64,000 bases of DNA. Origin: Thalassobaculum sp965228445 (GTDB lineage Bacteria > Pseudomonadota > Alphaproteobacteria > Thalassobaculales > Thalassobaculaceae). The stretch spans positions 1,798,001 to 1,862,000 of the forward strand of contig OZ245813.1 of the NCBI GenBank assembly GCA_965228445.1, written 5' to 3'. Every line of letters starts with the position of its first letter. Positions within the stretch are counted from its first letter, which is position 1. The translations under genes were made by a program, and so were the position numbers. The notes beneath the pieces were generated by a model. The model was not told the origin of the DNA, ran no database searches, and was given only the letters and a program-made list of their open reading frames with translations. This document shows, piece by piece, positions 35,574 through 45,625 of the stretch.

Positions 35574-36500
35574 ATGGCCAACGCGTATTTCCACATATTC
35601 GACGACCGCGGCGTCATCCGCATATCCGGCGAGGACCGGGCGACGTTCCTCCAGGGCCTGGTGTCGAACGACGTGCTGAAGGTCACGCCCGAGAAGGCCG
35701 GATACGGCGCGTTTCTGACCGCCCAGGGTAAGTTCCTGCACGACTTCTTCCTGGTGGAGACCGGCGAGGCGCTGCTGCTGGAGACGGCCGCCGACCGGCT
35801 CGACGAGTTCTTCCGCAAGCTGCGCATGTACAAACTGCGCTCGAAGGTCGAGCTGTCGGTCGATTCCGAGAGCTGGATCGTCGCCGCGGTGTTCGGCGCC
35901 GACGCCTTCGAGGCCCTGTCTCTTCCGGCCGAGCGCGGCGCCGCCAGCGGATTCGCCGAGGGCCTGACCTTCGTCGATCCGCGCCATGCCGATGCCGGTG
36001 CCCGCGTCTTGCTGCCCGAGATCACCGGAGCCGCCGCCCTGGAAGCCGCCGGGCTGAAGCAGACGGACCGTGCCGCCTACGACCGCCGCCGCGTGTCCAT
36101 CGGTCTGCCCGACGGCGCGAAGGACATGGCGGTGGAGAAGACCGTGCTGCTGGAGGCCGGATTCGAGGAACTGGGCGGCGTCGATTTCGGCAAGGGCTGC
36201 TACATGGGCCAGGAGCTCACCGCGCGGACCAAGTATCGCGGTCTGGTCAAGCGCCGGCTGATGCCGATCATCATCAACGGCCCCCTGCCCGAGCCGGGCA
36301 CCGAGATCACCCTGGACGGCCGCGAGGCCGGCGAGGTGCGCAGCGTCGTCCCCAACAATGGTGGCGGCAGCGAGGGCGGCGGCATGGGCCTGGCGATGAT
36401 CCGCCTCAACAGGCTCGACGAGGCCCTGCGTTCCGGCGATCCGCTGACCGCCGGCGAGGCCACCGTGATCCCGCACAAACCGGACTGGGCGACGTTCTAA
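35574..36500 (+). CDS. ygfZ: YgfZ/GcvT-like folate-binding protein
   Basis: This 308-residue tetrahydrofolate-binding protein assists iron-sulphur cluster enzymes. The fold is that of GcvT. KGCYMGQELTAR (about 206-217) is the YgfZ signature, with the conserved cysteine in K-G-C-Y. The ATG at 35574 is preceded by GGAGGA at ideal distance. It precedes the sarcosine oxidase operon by about 145 nt on the same strand, which fits a shared folate theme, but it looks like a separate unit. Confidence 0.9.
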   Translation: MANAYFHIFDDRGVIRISGEDRATFLQGLVSNDVLKVTPEKAGYGAFLTAQGKFLHDFFLVETGEALLLETAADRLDEFFRKLRMYKLRSKVELSVDSESWIVAAVFGADAFEALSLPAERGAASGFAEGLTFVDPRHADAGARVLLPEITGAAALEAAGLKQTDRAAYDRRRVSIGLPDGAKDMAVEKTVLLEAGFEELGGVDFGKGCYMGQELTARTKYRGLVKRRLMPIIINGPLPEPGTEITLDGREAGEVRSVVPNNGGGSEGGGMGLAMIRLNRLDEALRSGDPLTAGEATVIPHKPDWATF

Positions 36501-36644
36501 CCAGCCCACTTCCGACGCCATCCCCTCGAAACCGACAGGCGCCGTCGCACCCGGCATATCCGTGCTGCACGTGCGATATACTCTGCCGCACTGACGCCGA
36601 CCCGCGCGGCGTGTATGAGTGCCTTTTTACTCGGGGGTTTCTGC

Positions 36645-37934
36645 ATGAACGCCAGCGCCGGTCGGCCCGGACCGACCACCAAGCAACGCTACTCCCTCTT
36701 CGCCCTGGCGAAGAACGCGCTGAGCTATCACGAAGGCTGGCAGCAGGCCTGGCGCTCGCCCGAGCCGAAGAAGGCCTATGACGTCATCATCGTCGGCGGC
36801 GGCGGGCACGGGCTGACCACGGCCTATTATCTCGCCAAGCTGCACGGTGTGCGCAACGTCGCGGTGATCGAGAAGGGTTGGATCGGCGGCGGCAATACCG
36901 GGCGCAACACCACCATCATCCGCTCCGGCTATCTCTGGGACGAGTCGATCAAGCTCTACGACCACGCGCTGAAGCTGTGGGAGGGCATGAGCCAGGAGCT
37001 GAACTTCAACGTGATGTTCAGCCAGCGCGGCGTCATCAACCTGGCCCACAGCGAGCACGAGTGGCGCGAGATGCGCCGGCGCTATGAAGCGATCCGGCTG
37101 AACGGGGTCGATATCGAGCTGGTGCTGCCGGACGACATCAAGAAGCTGGTCCCGATCATCAACATCGACCCGACCATCCGGTACCCGGTGAAGGGGGGCA
37201 TCCTGCAGCAGCGCGGCGGCACCGCCCGCCACGACGCTGTCGCCTGGGGCTATGCCCGCGCCGCCGACGCGCTGGGTGTCGATATCATCCAGAACTGCGA
37301 GGTCACCGGCTTCGAGCGTGCGCCGGAGGGCCACATCATCGGCGTGCAGACCACCAAGGGGTTCATCGCCGCGAACAAGGTCGGCTGCGTGCCGGCCGGT
37401 CACTCCGGCGTGCTGGCCGAGATGGCGGGCTTCATGCTGCCGATCCAGGCCCGACCGCTGCAGGCGCTGGTGTCGGAGCCGATCAAGCCGTGCATCGACA
37501 AGGTCGTCATGTCGAACGCCGTGCACATGTATATCAGCCAGTCCGACAAGGGCGAACTGGTGCTGGGTGCCGGTACCGACGCCTACAATTCCTACGCCCA
37601 GCGCGGCTCCCCGAACCATCCCGAGCACCTGCTGGCGGCGACGGTGGAGCTGTATCCGATCACCTCGCGGCTGCGCATGCTGCGCCAGTGGGGCGGCATC
37701 GTGGACACCTGCCCGGACGCCTCGCCGATCATCTCCAAGACCCCGGTTCCGGGACTGTATTTCAATTGCGGCTGGGGCACCGGCGGGTTCAAGGCGACCC
37801 CCGGTTCCGGCCATGTCTTCGCCGACCTGATCGCCCATGACCGCCCGAACGCGCTTGCCGCCCCCTTCTCGCTCGACCGATTCCGCACGGGATACCTGGT
37901 CGACGAGCATGGTGCGGCCGGCGTCGCTCATTGA
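36645..37934 (+). CDS. soxB: Sarcosine oxidase beta subunit
   Basis: This flavoprotein subunit of heterotetrameric sarcosine oxidase oxidises N-methylglycine, with the methyl group passed to tetrahydrofolate. It has 429 residues. The FAD motif VVGGGGHGLTTAYYLAK begins about residue 50, and H196 in GGTARHDAVAWGYARA is at the position where FMN is covalently bound in characterised enzymes. The ATG at 36645 follows GGGGGT. It is the first gene of soxB-soxD-soxA-soxG, the classical order. Confidence 0.95.
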   Translation: MNASAGRPGPTTKQRYSLFALAKNALSYHEGWQQAWRSPEPKKAYDVIIVGGGGHGLTTAYYLAKLHGVRNVAVIEKGWIGGGNTGRNTTIIRSGYLWDESIKLYDHALKLWEGMSQELNFNVMFSQRGVINLAHSEHEWREMRRRYEAIRLNGVDIELVLPDDIKKLVPIINIDPTIRYPVKGGILQQRGGTARHDAVAWGYARAADALGVDIIQNCEVTGFERAPEGHIIGVQTTKGFIAANKVGCVPAGHSGVLAEMAGFMLPIQARPLQALVSEPIKPCIDKVVMSNAVHMYISQSDKGELVLGAGTDAYNSYAQRGSPNHPEHLLAATVELYPITSRLRMLRQWGGIVDTCPDASPIISKTPVPGLYFNCGWGTGGFKATPGSGHVFADLIAHDRPNALAAPFSLDRFRTGYLVDEHGAAGVAH

Positions 37935-37950
37935 GCGGGAGGAATTCGAG

Positions 37951-38268
37951 ATGCAACTGATCCCCTGCCCCTGGTGCGGTCCGCGCGACGACGCCGAGTT
38001 CCACTACGGAGCGGAGGCCCATGTGGCCCGCCCCGAAGCCCCGACCGACTGCAGCGACGCGGAGTGGGAGGCGTATCTCTACCTGCGCCGCAACACCAAG
38101 GGCCCGTTCGCCGAGCGTTGGATGCACACCAACGGATGCCGGCGCTGGTTCAACGTGATCCGCGACACCTACACCCACGAGATCTTCGCCAGCTACAAGC
38201 CGGGCGAGCCCCGACCTGATTTACCGGGGCCGGATATCTCCGCGCTCACCGCCAAGAAGGACGCCTGA
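37951..38268 (+). CDS. soxD: Sarcosine oxidase delta subunit
   Basis: This 105-residue zinc-containing subunit of sarcosine oxidase has zinc ligands C6 and C9 (CPWC), H59 and C63 (MHTNGC), which are at the positions known for the family. GGAGGAA lies upstream of the ATG at 37951. It sits 16 nt after soxB and 1 nt before the soxA GTG, so it is translated with them. Confidence 0.95.
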   Translation: MQLIPCPWCGPRDDAEFHYGAEAHVARPEAPTDCSDAEWEAYLYLRRNTKGPFAERWMHTNGCRRWFNVIRDTYTHEIFASYKPGEPRPDLPGPDISALTAKKDA

Positions 38269-38269
38269 C

Positions 38270-41200
38270 GTGAGCCGCCAGCCCAATCGTACCGTATCCG
38301 GCGGACGCATCGACCGGTCCCGGTCGCTCGGCTTCCGCTTCGACGGCAAGAGCTATACCGGCTATGCCGGCGACACGCTCGCCTCCGCCCTGCTGGCCAA
38401 CGATGTCCACCTGGTCGGCCGCAGCTTCAAATATCACCGGCCCCGCGGCATCCTGGGGCTCGGTGCGGAAGAGCCGAACGCGCTCATCCAGCTCGCCCGC
38501 GGCAACCGCAGCGAGCCGAACCTGCGCGCCACCCAGATCGAACTGTTCGACGGGCTCGACGCCGCCAGCCAGAACCGCTGGCCCTGCCTGAAATACGACG
38601 TGGGTGCTGTGAACTCCGCCCTGCACCGGCTGTTCCCGTCCGGCTTCTACTACAAGACCTTCATGTGGCCGGCCTCCATGTGGCTGACCTACGAGGAGGT
38701 GATCCGCAACGCCGCCGGTCTCGGCAAGGCACCGGAAGGCCCGGATCCGGACCGCTATGAGCACATGCACGCCCATCCGGACGTGCTGATCGTCGGCGCC
38801 GGCCCGGCCGGTCTGGCGGCCGCCCTGGCGGCCGGGCGCACCGGCGCGCGGGTCGTCCTGGCCGACGAACAGGCGGAGTTCGGCGGCTCGCTGCTGGTCG
38901 AGGACGACGTGTTCATCGATGGCAAGCCGGGAGCCGACTGGGTCGCCGAGGTGGTGGCCGAGCTCGCCTCGATGCCCGAGGTGACCGTGCTGCCGCGCAC
39001 CTGCGTGCATGCCTATTTCGACCACAACTATCTGCTCGCCGCCGAGCGGGTGACCGACCATATCGGCGCCGTCGTGCCGAACACCCCGCGCCAGCGCCTG
39101 TGGAAGATCCGTGCGAAGCAGGTGGTGCTCGCCACCGGGACGCTGGAGCGGCCGCTGGTGTTCCGTGACAACGACCGGCCGGGCGTGATGCTGTCCAGTG
39201 CCGCGCGCGGCTACGCGGTGCGCTACGGCGTGACCGCCGGCAAGAAGCCGCTGATCGTGACCGGCCATGACGACGGCTACCGCACCGCGCTGGCCTATGC
39301 CGCCCGCGGCGCCCGGGTGGCGGCCATCGTCGACCTGCGCCGCGAGCCGACCGGACCGCTGGTGGACGCCGCCCGCGAGAAGGGCATCGAGATCCTAGCC
39401 GGCCACTCGGTGACCGGCACCCACGGCGGCCACCGGGTCGACGGGGTCGACGTGGCCGAGATGACCGCCGACGGCGCCGGCCTCGCCAAGGTCACCCACC
39501 GGATCGACTGCGACCTCGTCGCCATGTGCGGCGGCTTCAACCCGACGGTCCACCTGTTCAGCCAGAGCCGCGGCAAGCTGCGCTGGGACGAGGCGATGGA
39601 CGCCTTCGTGCCGGACAAGGTCCACGACCCGAAGATGGCGCCGCAGGCCTGCGTCGGCGGGTGCGCCGGAACGATGACGGTCGCCCAGTCGGTGAAGGAC
39701 GGCATCAGGGCCGGCCTGGAGGCCGCCCGCGCCGCCGGTCACACCGCCCGCCAGCCGGCCGCCCCGAAGGTCGAGGAGCCCGGCGCGAGCGATCACCGCA
39801 CCATCTGGGTGCTGCCCTCGGACAAGCCGGTCGGGCATAAGGGCAAGCATTTCGTCGATTTCCAGAACGACGTCACCGCCGCCGACCTGAACCTGGCGGC
39901 GCGCGAGGGCTATCGCTCGATCGAGCATGTGAAGCGCTACACCACCACCGGCATGGGCACCGACCAGGGCAAGACGTCGAACGTCAACGCGCTGGCGATC
40001 GTCGCCGCCACGCTCGGCACCGACATCCCGGCGGTCGGCACCACCACCTTCCGCCCGCCCTACACGCCGACCACCATCGGCGCCTATGGCGGCCGCGATA
40101 TCGGCAAGCTGTTCGATCCGGTGCGCACCACGGCGGTCGATCCCTGGCACAAGGCGCACGGGGCGAAGTTCGAGCATGTCGGCCAGTGGATGCGGCCCTG
40201 GTACTACCCCAAGGCGGGCGAGACCATGCGCCAGGCGGTCGACCGGGAATGCATGGCGGCACGCAACGCCGTCGGCATTCTCGACGCCTCCACTCTCGGC
40301 AAGATCGACGTGCGCGGCAAGGATTCGGCCGAGTTCCTGAACCGGGTCTACACCAACGCCTGGCTGAAGCTCGGCATCGGCAAGTGTCGCTACGGGCTGA
40401 TGCTGAACGATGCCGGCTTCGTCATGGATGACGGCGTCACCACCCGGCTTGCCGACGACCACTTCCACATGACCACCACGACCGGCGGTGCCGCCCGCGT
40501 GCTCTCCCATCTGGAGGAGCATCTGCAGACCGAATGGCCGGACCTGGAGGTCTACCTCACCTCGGTTACCGAGCAGTGGTCGGTGGCGTCCATCTGCGGC
40601 GCGAAGTGCCGCGAGTTGCTGGGCGAGCTGTGCGACGACATCGACCTGTCGAACGACGCCTTCCCGTTCATGGCGATGAAGGAAGGCACCGTCGCCGGCA
40701 TCCCGGCCCGAGTCTACCGCATCTCCTTCACCGGCGAGCTGTCCTTCGAGATCAACGTGCCCCGGCGCTACGGCATGGCCCTGTGGGAGGCGCTGATGGC
40801 GGCGGGCGAAAAGCACGGCATCACCCCCTACGGCACCGAGGCGATGCATGTGCTGCGCGCCGAGCGGGGCTTCATCATCGTCGGCCAGGAGACGGACGGC
40901 TCGGTCACCCCGACCGACCTCGCCATGGACTGGATCGTGTCGAAGAAGAAGGACGACTTCATCGGCAAGCGCGGCCTGTTCCGCCCCGACCTGATGCTGT
41001 CCGACCGCAAGCAGCTCGTCGGCCTGCTGACCGAGAACCCGAACGAGGTGCTGCCGGAAGGCGCGCAGATCGTGGAGGAGGTCAAGCGGCAGCCGCCAAT
41101 GGTCATGCTCGGCCACGTCACCTCGTCCTACTACTCCGCCAATTGCGGCCGCTCGATCGCCATGGCCCTGGTCAAGGGCGGGCTGGGCCGAAAAGGTGAT

Positions 41201-41293
41201 ACCCTGTCGGTGCCGCTGGCGGGAAAGACAGTGAAGGTGACCGTGACCGATCCCGTGTTCTTCGATCTGGAGGGGAGCCGCCGCGATGGCTGA
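38270..41293 (+). CDS. soxA: Sarcosine oxidase alpha subunit
   Basis: This 1007-residue subunit has several domains: an N-terminal ferredoxin-like domain (about 20-110), an NAD-binding oxidoreductase domain with VGAGPAGLAAALAAG (175-189), a SoxA linker region (about 480-590), and a C-terminal GcvT-type folate domain (from about 600) where methylene-tetrahydrofolate forms. The start is GTG at 38270, immediately after the soxD stop. Its stop overlaps the soxG start by 8 nt. Confidence 0.95.
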   Translation: MSRQPNRTVSGGRIDRSRSLGFRFDGKSYTGYAGDTLASALLANDVHLVGRSFKYHRPRGILGLGAEEPNALIQLARGNRSEPNLRATQIELFDGLDAASQNRWPCLKYDVGAVNSALHRLFPSGFYYKTFMWPASMWLTYEEVIRNAAGLGKAPEGPDPDRYEHMHAHPDVLIVGAGPAGLAAALAAGRTGARVVLADEQAEFGGSLLVEDDVFIDGKPGADWVAEVVAELASMPEVTVLPRTCVHAYFDHNYLLAAERVTDHIGAVVPNTPRQRLWKIRAKQVVLATGTLERPLVFRDNDRPGVMLSSAARGYAVRYGVTAGKKPLIVTGHDDGYRTALAYAARGARVAAIVDLRREPTGPLVDAAREKGIEILAGHSVTGTHGGHRVDGVDVAEMTADGAGLAKVTHRIDCDLVAMCGGFNPTVHLFSQSRGKLRWDEAMDAFVPDKVHDPKMAPQACVGGCAGTMTVAQSVKDGIRAGLEAARAAGHTARQPAAPKVEEPGASDHRTIWVLPSDKPVGHKGKHFVDFQNDVTAADLNLAAREGYRSIEHVKRYTTTGMGTDQGKTSNVNALAIVAATLGTDIPAVGTTTFRPPYTPTTIGAYGGRDIGKLFDPVRTTAVDPWHKAHGAKFEHVGQWMRPWYYPKAGETMRQAVDRECMAARNAVGILDASTLGKIDVRGKDSAEFLNRVYTNAWLKLGIGKCRYGLMLNDAGFVMDDGVTTRLADDHFHMTTTTGGAARVLSHLEEHLQTEWPDLEVYLTSVTEQWSVASICGAKCRELLGELCDDIDLSNDAFPFMAMKEGTVAGIPARVYRISFTGELSFEINVPRRYGMALWEALMAAGEKHGITPYGTEAMHVLRAERGFIIVGQETDGSVTPTDLAMDWIVSKKKDDFIGKRGLFRPDLMLSDRKQLVGLLTENPNEVLPEGAQIVEEVKRQPPMVMLGHVTSSYYSANCGRSIAMALVKGGLGRKGDTLSVPLAGKTVKVTVTDPVFFDLEGSRRDG

Positions 41294-41885
41294 TACCGCA
41301 CCCCAGGCCCTCGGCCCGCTCGCCGGCATTACGGGCCCCGTCGGCGGCCCGCACCATGCGGGCGTCGTCCTGCGCGAGGTCGCGGGGCTCAGCCTGATCA
41401 ACCTGCGCGGCGATTCCGCCAAGGCCTTCGCCGGGCACGTGGAGAGCGTGCTGGGCGCCGCCCTGCCGACCGCGCCCAACACAACGTCGCGCGCCGTCGG
41501 CCTGTCGCTGATCTGGCTCGGCCCGGACGAGTGGCTCGCGGTGTCCGAGGACAGCGCCAGCACCGCCCTGTGCGCGAAGCTGGAAGAGGCGATGTCCCGG
41601 GTCCACCACGCGGTGGTCGACCTGTCCGACAACTACGCGGTGGTCGAACTGTCCGGCCATGCCGCCCGCTGGGTGCTGGCCAAGGGCTGGCCGCAGGACC
41701 TGCATCCGTCGGTGTTCAAGCCGGGCCAGTGCTCCCAGGGTCTGCTGGGCCATGCCCAGATCATCCTGGAACAGACGGGGGACGAGTCCTACCGGCTGTT
41801 CGTGCGGCCGTCCTTCGCCGCCTATCTCTGGGACTGGCTGGTCGACGCCTCGGCGGATGTCGGCTATCGGGTGGCGCAGGGGTGA
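41286..41885 (+). CDS. soxG: Sarcosine oxidase gamma subunit
   Basis: This 199-residue subunit of the sarcosine oxidase complex begins with ATG 41286 inside the last codons of soxA (8 nt overlap). It has the typical WLGPDEWLAVSED stretch and a GcvT-like fold shared with SoxA's C-terminus. It closes the canonical operon, but the next membrane gene overlaps its stop with a GTGA, so that gene is probably cotranslated. Confidence 0.93.
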   Translation: MADTAPQALGPLAGITGPVGGPHHAGVVLREVAGLSLINLRGDSAKAFAGHVESVLGAALPTAPNTTSRAVGLSLIWLGPDEWLAVSEDSASTALCAKLEEAMSRVHHAVVDLSDNYAVVELSGHAARWVLAKGWPQDLHPSVFKPGQCSQGLLGHAQIILEQTGDESYRLFVRPSFAAYLWDWLVDASADVGYRVAQG

Positions 41886-43126
41886 CCCGCACAGGGGTGG
41901 GGCCGTCCCCGGTTCTTCCCCTGCTGCTGGCGGCGGGCGCCGTCCTGGCGACGGTGTTCCGCCTGCCGGAGCTCCTGAGCGAGCCCCGGTTCTGGGCCGA
42001 GGAGGGTCGGGTCTATTTCCTCCACGCCCTCACCCATCCGATCCTGGACGCCCTGACGGCCCCGCATCAGGGCTACTACTCCCTGGTCCCGAATCTGGCC
42101 GCCTGGCTTGCCACGCGCGTCCCGCTGGAACAGGCGCCGGCCGTGACCACGGCGATCGCCCTGGCGGTCCAGTCCCTGCCCGCCCTGATCGCCGCCCTGG
42201 GTCACGGCCCCTGGGTCGACACCCCCGCCAGACGCGTCACCGCCGTGCTGGTCGTGCTGCTGGTGGGGGCGGCCGGCGAGCTGCACGCCACGACGATCTG
42301 CGCTCAGTTCCACCTCGCCGTGCTGACGGCGGTGATCTTTCTCGACACCGAGACCCAGCCCTCCGCCCCGCGTCAGGCGGTCTACATCCTGCTGCTGGCG
42401 ATCGCGGGCCTGACCGGCGTGCAGGCGCTCATGCTGCTGCCGCTCCTCGCCTGGCGCTGGTGGCTCTGGGGCCGGCGCTTCGACACCGCAGCACTCTCCC
42501 TGCTGACGGCCTGTCTCGCGGTGCAATCGGCCGCCGTCCTGCTCGCGCCAGGCGAAGCCGACCGGTTCGTCCTGGACAGCGGCCGGCTCGCCAATTTCGC
42601 GGAGAACCTGACCAAGGGCGTGCTGATCTATCCGATCGCCGGCGACCTTGGACCGAAGACCCTGCAGCAGCCTTTCGGCCTCGCCCTCTTCGTCGTGTCG
42701 GTGGTCGGCATCGCCGCCGCACTCATCGCCCAGGCGGTCATCCTGCGGCACAGCCCGGATCGGGTGCTGATCCTTTCCGCCTGGCTGGTCGCGCTGCTGT
42801 CCTTCGCTGCGTCCCGCCGCATGGCCGGAGGGGAGCGGTATCTGGAGGTCTCGGCGATCCTGATCGTGCTGGCGATCGCCCGCCTCGCCTTCGCGCCCGG
42901 GTATCGCCCTCTCGTCCGGCGGATCGCCCAGACGGCTCTGGTCGGTGCCCTGGCGGTCAATGCCTGGCTCTACGTGCCGCGGCTCGAGAGTGTCTACGCC
43001 CCGGACTGGCCGGTCTGGTCGCAGGAGATCGCCCGCTGGCGCGCCGGCGAGACCGACGCGCCGCGGGTGCATCCGCACTGGGACGGCACGGTATGGGAGG
43101 TGCCGCTGCCGGCAGCCCTGCGTTAG
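41882..43126 (+). CDS. Polytopic membrane protein (GT-C-like), coupled to soxG
   Basis: This 414-residue protein has about ten hydrophobic helices and is unrecognised as a named family. EPRFWAEEGRVYFLHAL lies in the loop after the first helix, an acidic-aromatic loop reminiscent of GT-C membrane glycosyltransferases. The GTG start at 41882 overlaps the soxG stop as GTGA, which explains the choice. It is convergent with the hydroxyacid dehydrogenase gene by 4 bp. No link to sarcosine oxidation is known; its placement may be incidental. Confidence 0.6.
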   Translation: MTRTGVGPSPVLPLLLAAGAVLATVFRLPELLSEPRFWAEEGRVYFLHALTHPILDALTAPHQGYYSLVPNLAAWLATRVPLEQAPAVTTAIALAVQSLPALIAALGHGPWVDTPARRVTAVLVVLLVGAAGELHATTICAQFHLAVLTAVIFLDTETQPSAPRQAVYILLLAIAGLTGVQALMLLPLLAWRWWLWGRRFDTAALSLLTACLAVQSAAVLLAPGEADRFVLDSGRLANFAENLTKGVLIYPIAGDLGPKTLQQPFGLALFVVSVVGIAAALIAQAVILRHSPDRVLILSAWLVALLSFAASRRMAGGERYLEVSAILIVLAIARLAFAPGYRPLVRRIAQTALVGALAVNAWLYVPRLESVYAPDWPVWSQEIARWRAGETDAPRVHPHWDGTVWEVPLPAALR

Positions 43127-44139
43127 CCGGCGGCCAGCAGCCGCGTCGCCCGTTGCTTCGCCCGTTCCCAGGCGTCCGGGTTGCGAATGTTGGCCGGCTG
43201 CTCGGCGTTGAACACCGTCAGCATGGTGCGGGCCACCGTCATCGCGCTCTCCTTCATGAAGCCGCGGGTCAGGCCGCCCACATGCGGGGAGAGGATGATG
43301 TTGTCGAGCCGGCACAGCGGATTGTCGGCCCCCACCGGCTCGACCTCGAACACGTCCAGCGCCGCCGCCCGGATGCTGCGGCTGCTGAGCGCCCTGTGCA
43401 GGGCGTCCTGGCTGACGATCTTGCCGCGCGCGGTGTTGATCAGACAGGCATGCGGCTGCATCGCCTCGAACGCCGCGTCGTTGAACATGTGGTGGGTTTC
43501 GTCGTTCAGCTCGGCATGAACCGAGACGTAATCCGCCCGCGCCAGCAGGTCGGTCAGATCGGAGACCATCTCGATGCCGAGATCGTTGGCCGCACCCGCG
43601 TCGACATAGGGGTCGTAGGCGATCACGTCCATGTCGAAGGCGCCCATGCACTTGCGCGCCATCTCGGTGCCGATCTGCCCGAGCCCGACGATGCCGAGCA
43701 CCGACTGGTCGAGGTCCTTGATCGTGTTGCTGTCGCTCAACCGGTCCGACCAGCCCTTGCCGGAGCGGACCATGGAATCGTGTTCGAAGCCGTGGCGCGA
43801 CAGGCTCATCATCATGAACAGCGCGTGCTCGGAGACCGGGATCTTGCCGAAGCCCGGGTTGTTCACGACGACCACGCCGGCCTCGGTCGCCGCCGCGATG
43901 TCGATGGCATCGGTGCCGCGTCCCGAGGAGCAGATCACCAGCAGATCCTCCGCCGCCGCGATCACCTCGGCATCCACCTTGTTCGGATAGCGCCCGCAGA
44001 TGCCGTGGGCGCCCCGGGCCGCCTCCAGCACCGCGTCCCGTTCGGGGCGGACCAGCAACTCGACATCGACATGGGCGCGAAGATGTTCCTCGCCGCCCGG
44101 GTGGTAGAGCGGATCGATCAGTAAGGCCTTGTGACGCAC
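43123..44139 (-). CDS. D-2-hydroxyacid dehydrogenase (NAD-binding)
   Basis: This 338-residue enzyme of the 2-hydroxyacid dehydrogenase family reversibly reduces 2-oxo acids. The nucleotide motif is GLGQIG (152-157), and the catalytic set is R238 in NTARGKIV, E267 in DVFEVEP and H286 in LSPHVGG. It lacks the regulatory domain of SerA. It lies 11 nt downstream of the iron alcohol dehydrogenase gene on the same strand, suggesting a shared catabolic or detoxifying pathway. The substrate is unknown. Confidence 0.9.
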   Translation of the reverse strand: MRHKALLIDPLYHPGGEEHLRAHVDVELLVRPERDAVLEAARGAHGICGRYPNKVDAEVIAAAEDLLVICSSGRGTDAIDIAAATEAGVVVVNNPGFGKIPVSEHALFMMMSLSRHGFEHDSMVRSGKGWSDRLSDSNTIKDLDQSVLGIVGLGQIGTEMARKCMGAFDMDVIAYDPYVDAGAANDLGIEMVSDLTDLLARADYVSVHAELNDETHHMFNDAAFEAMQPHACLINTARGKIVSQDALHRALSSRSIRAAALDVFEVEPVGADNPLCRLDNIILSPHVGGLTRGFMKESAMTVARTMLTVFNAEQPANIRNPDAWERAKQRATRLLAAG

Positions 44140-44150
44140 GGAATTTCCCT

Positions 44151-45320
44151 TCAGTCGAGTGTTCCCTCCAGGGCGTTCCGCAGGACCGTCGCCATGTCCG
44201 ACGCCGTCATCGGCTTCGGATTGCTGCCCGTGGACGGGTCTTTTTCGGCGGCCGCTGCGATTTCATCGACCCGGTCCGGATCGACGCCCAATTCCTTGGC
44301 AGTATGAGGGATATCGAACTCCTTGCGCAGGTCCAGAATCCACTCCATCACCCCGTCGATCCCGGATTTCTTCAAGCCGAGATAGGCCGACAGCCGCTCG
44401 CACTTTTCGGCGATGACGTCGCGGTTATGGGCGATCACATAGGGGAAGAACACGCCGTTGGTCAGGCCGTGATGGGTGTCGAAGCGCGCGCCCACCGGGT
44501 GGCTGAGCGAGTGGATCGCGCCGAGCCCCTTCTGGAACGCCGTCGAGCCCATGGAGGCCGCCGCCAGCATCATGCCGCGCGCCTCAAGGTCGCGTCCGTC
44601 CGCGACCGCCCGCGGAAGGTATTCCTTGATCAGCCGCATACCCTCCACTGCCACGCCGTCGGAGAACGGATGCAGCTCCGGCGCGCAGAAGCCCTCGAAG
44701 CAGTGGGCCAGCGCGTCGATGCCGGTCCACGCGGTCAGGTTCGCCGGCAGGCCGACGGTGAGTTGCGGGTCCTCGATGACGATGGTCGGCATCATCCGGG
44801 CGTGCAGGAAGATGCGTTTCTCGTGCGCCTCCTCCTCGGTGATGATCGACGCGCGGCCGGTCTCCGAGCCGGTACCGGCGGTGGTCGGCACGGCGATGAT
44901 CGGCGCCACCTTGGAGCCGTCGATCGCGGCCGGGCCGCCGGACTTCACATGCAGGTCGAACAGCGGCCGGTCCTGGTGGGCGGCCATGGCGATCGCCTTG
45001 GCAACGTCCAGCGCCGAGCCGCCGCCGAATCCGATGACCCCGTCGAAATCGCCGTCGCGGAACATCTCCGCGCCCTCGAGCACGTTCGCGCCGATCGGGT
45101 TGCCACGAACGCGCGAAAATACCTCCGCCGCCATGCCGGAATCCTGAAGGTCGTCCCGGGCCCCGGTGATCATCGAGTTACGGACCAGGCCGGCATCGGT
45201 GACGATCAGCGCCCGCTGGATTCCCGCGTCCGCGCAGGCCTTGTCCAGCTTTTCGATCTCGCCCACACCGAAACGGATTTCAGTCGGATAGCGCCACACG
45301 CCGCTCGGGAAATCAGCCAT
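44151..45320 (-). CDS. Iron-containing alcohol dehydrogenase
   Basis: This is a 389-residue iron-dependent NAD(P)-linked alcohol dehydrogenase of group III. IGFGGGSALDVAKAIA (about 95-110) and PTTAGTGSETGRASII bind nucleotide. DALAHCFEGF and HSLSHPVGARFDTHHG supply the metal ligands. GGAGGAGCC precedes the ATG at 45320; the reading frame continues upstream without likely starts. It leads a two-gene unit with the hydroxyacid dehydrogenase. The substrate is not determined. Confidence 0.9.
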   Translation of the reverse strand: MADFPSGVWRYPTEIRFGVGEIEKLDKACADAGIQRALIVTDAGLVRNSMITGARDDLQDSGMAAEVFSRVRGNPIGANVLEGAEMFRDGDFDGVIGFGGGSALDVAKAIAMAAHQDRPLFDLHVKSGGPAAIDGSKVAPIIAVPTTAGTGSETGRASIITEEEAHEKRIFLHARMMPTIVIEDPQLTVGLPANLTAWTGIDALAHCFEGFCAPELHPFSDGVAVEGMRLIKEYLPRAVADGRDLEARGMMLAAASMGSTAFQKGLGAIHSLSHPVGARFDTHHGLTNGVFFPYVIAHNRDVIAEKCERLSAYLGLKKSGIDGVMEWILDLRKEFDIPHTAKELGVDPDRVDEIAAAAEKDPSTGSNPKPMTASDMATVLRNALEGTLD

Positions 45321-45625
45321 CACGGCTCCTCCGTCCCTCAGTGTTTGAACCCTGTCGTTTGCGGTGACCGTACCGCCCGCTCGCGACGGCCACAAGCAGC
45401 TACAGGAGGCGCGAATTTTCGGCTTCGCGAAGAGCGATTTCGAGCTATGCGGTTTCCGCCCATCTGCTCTGCAGACTTCACGCAATCTTAACCGCAAATC
45501 CTGCTTGATGTTCTCACAGCGTACGTTAAATGGCGTTTCTAGACGGTACGCGCCATGAAATGCATGCGACCGTGCACTCATAGGGACCCCATCGGGGGGT
45601 TCCGGGATCCTCAGAGGAGGCGACC
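45321..45625. other. Intergenic region before the 39-residue peptide gene
   Basis: These 305 bases hold the promoters of the divergent alcohol dehydrogenase and small-peptide genes. The middle (about 45480-45570) is AT-richer than its surroundings. A GGACCCCATCGGGGGGTTCC stretch at 45583-45602 can form a short stem. No further gene was seen. Confidence 0.5.
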
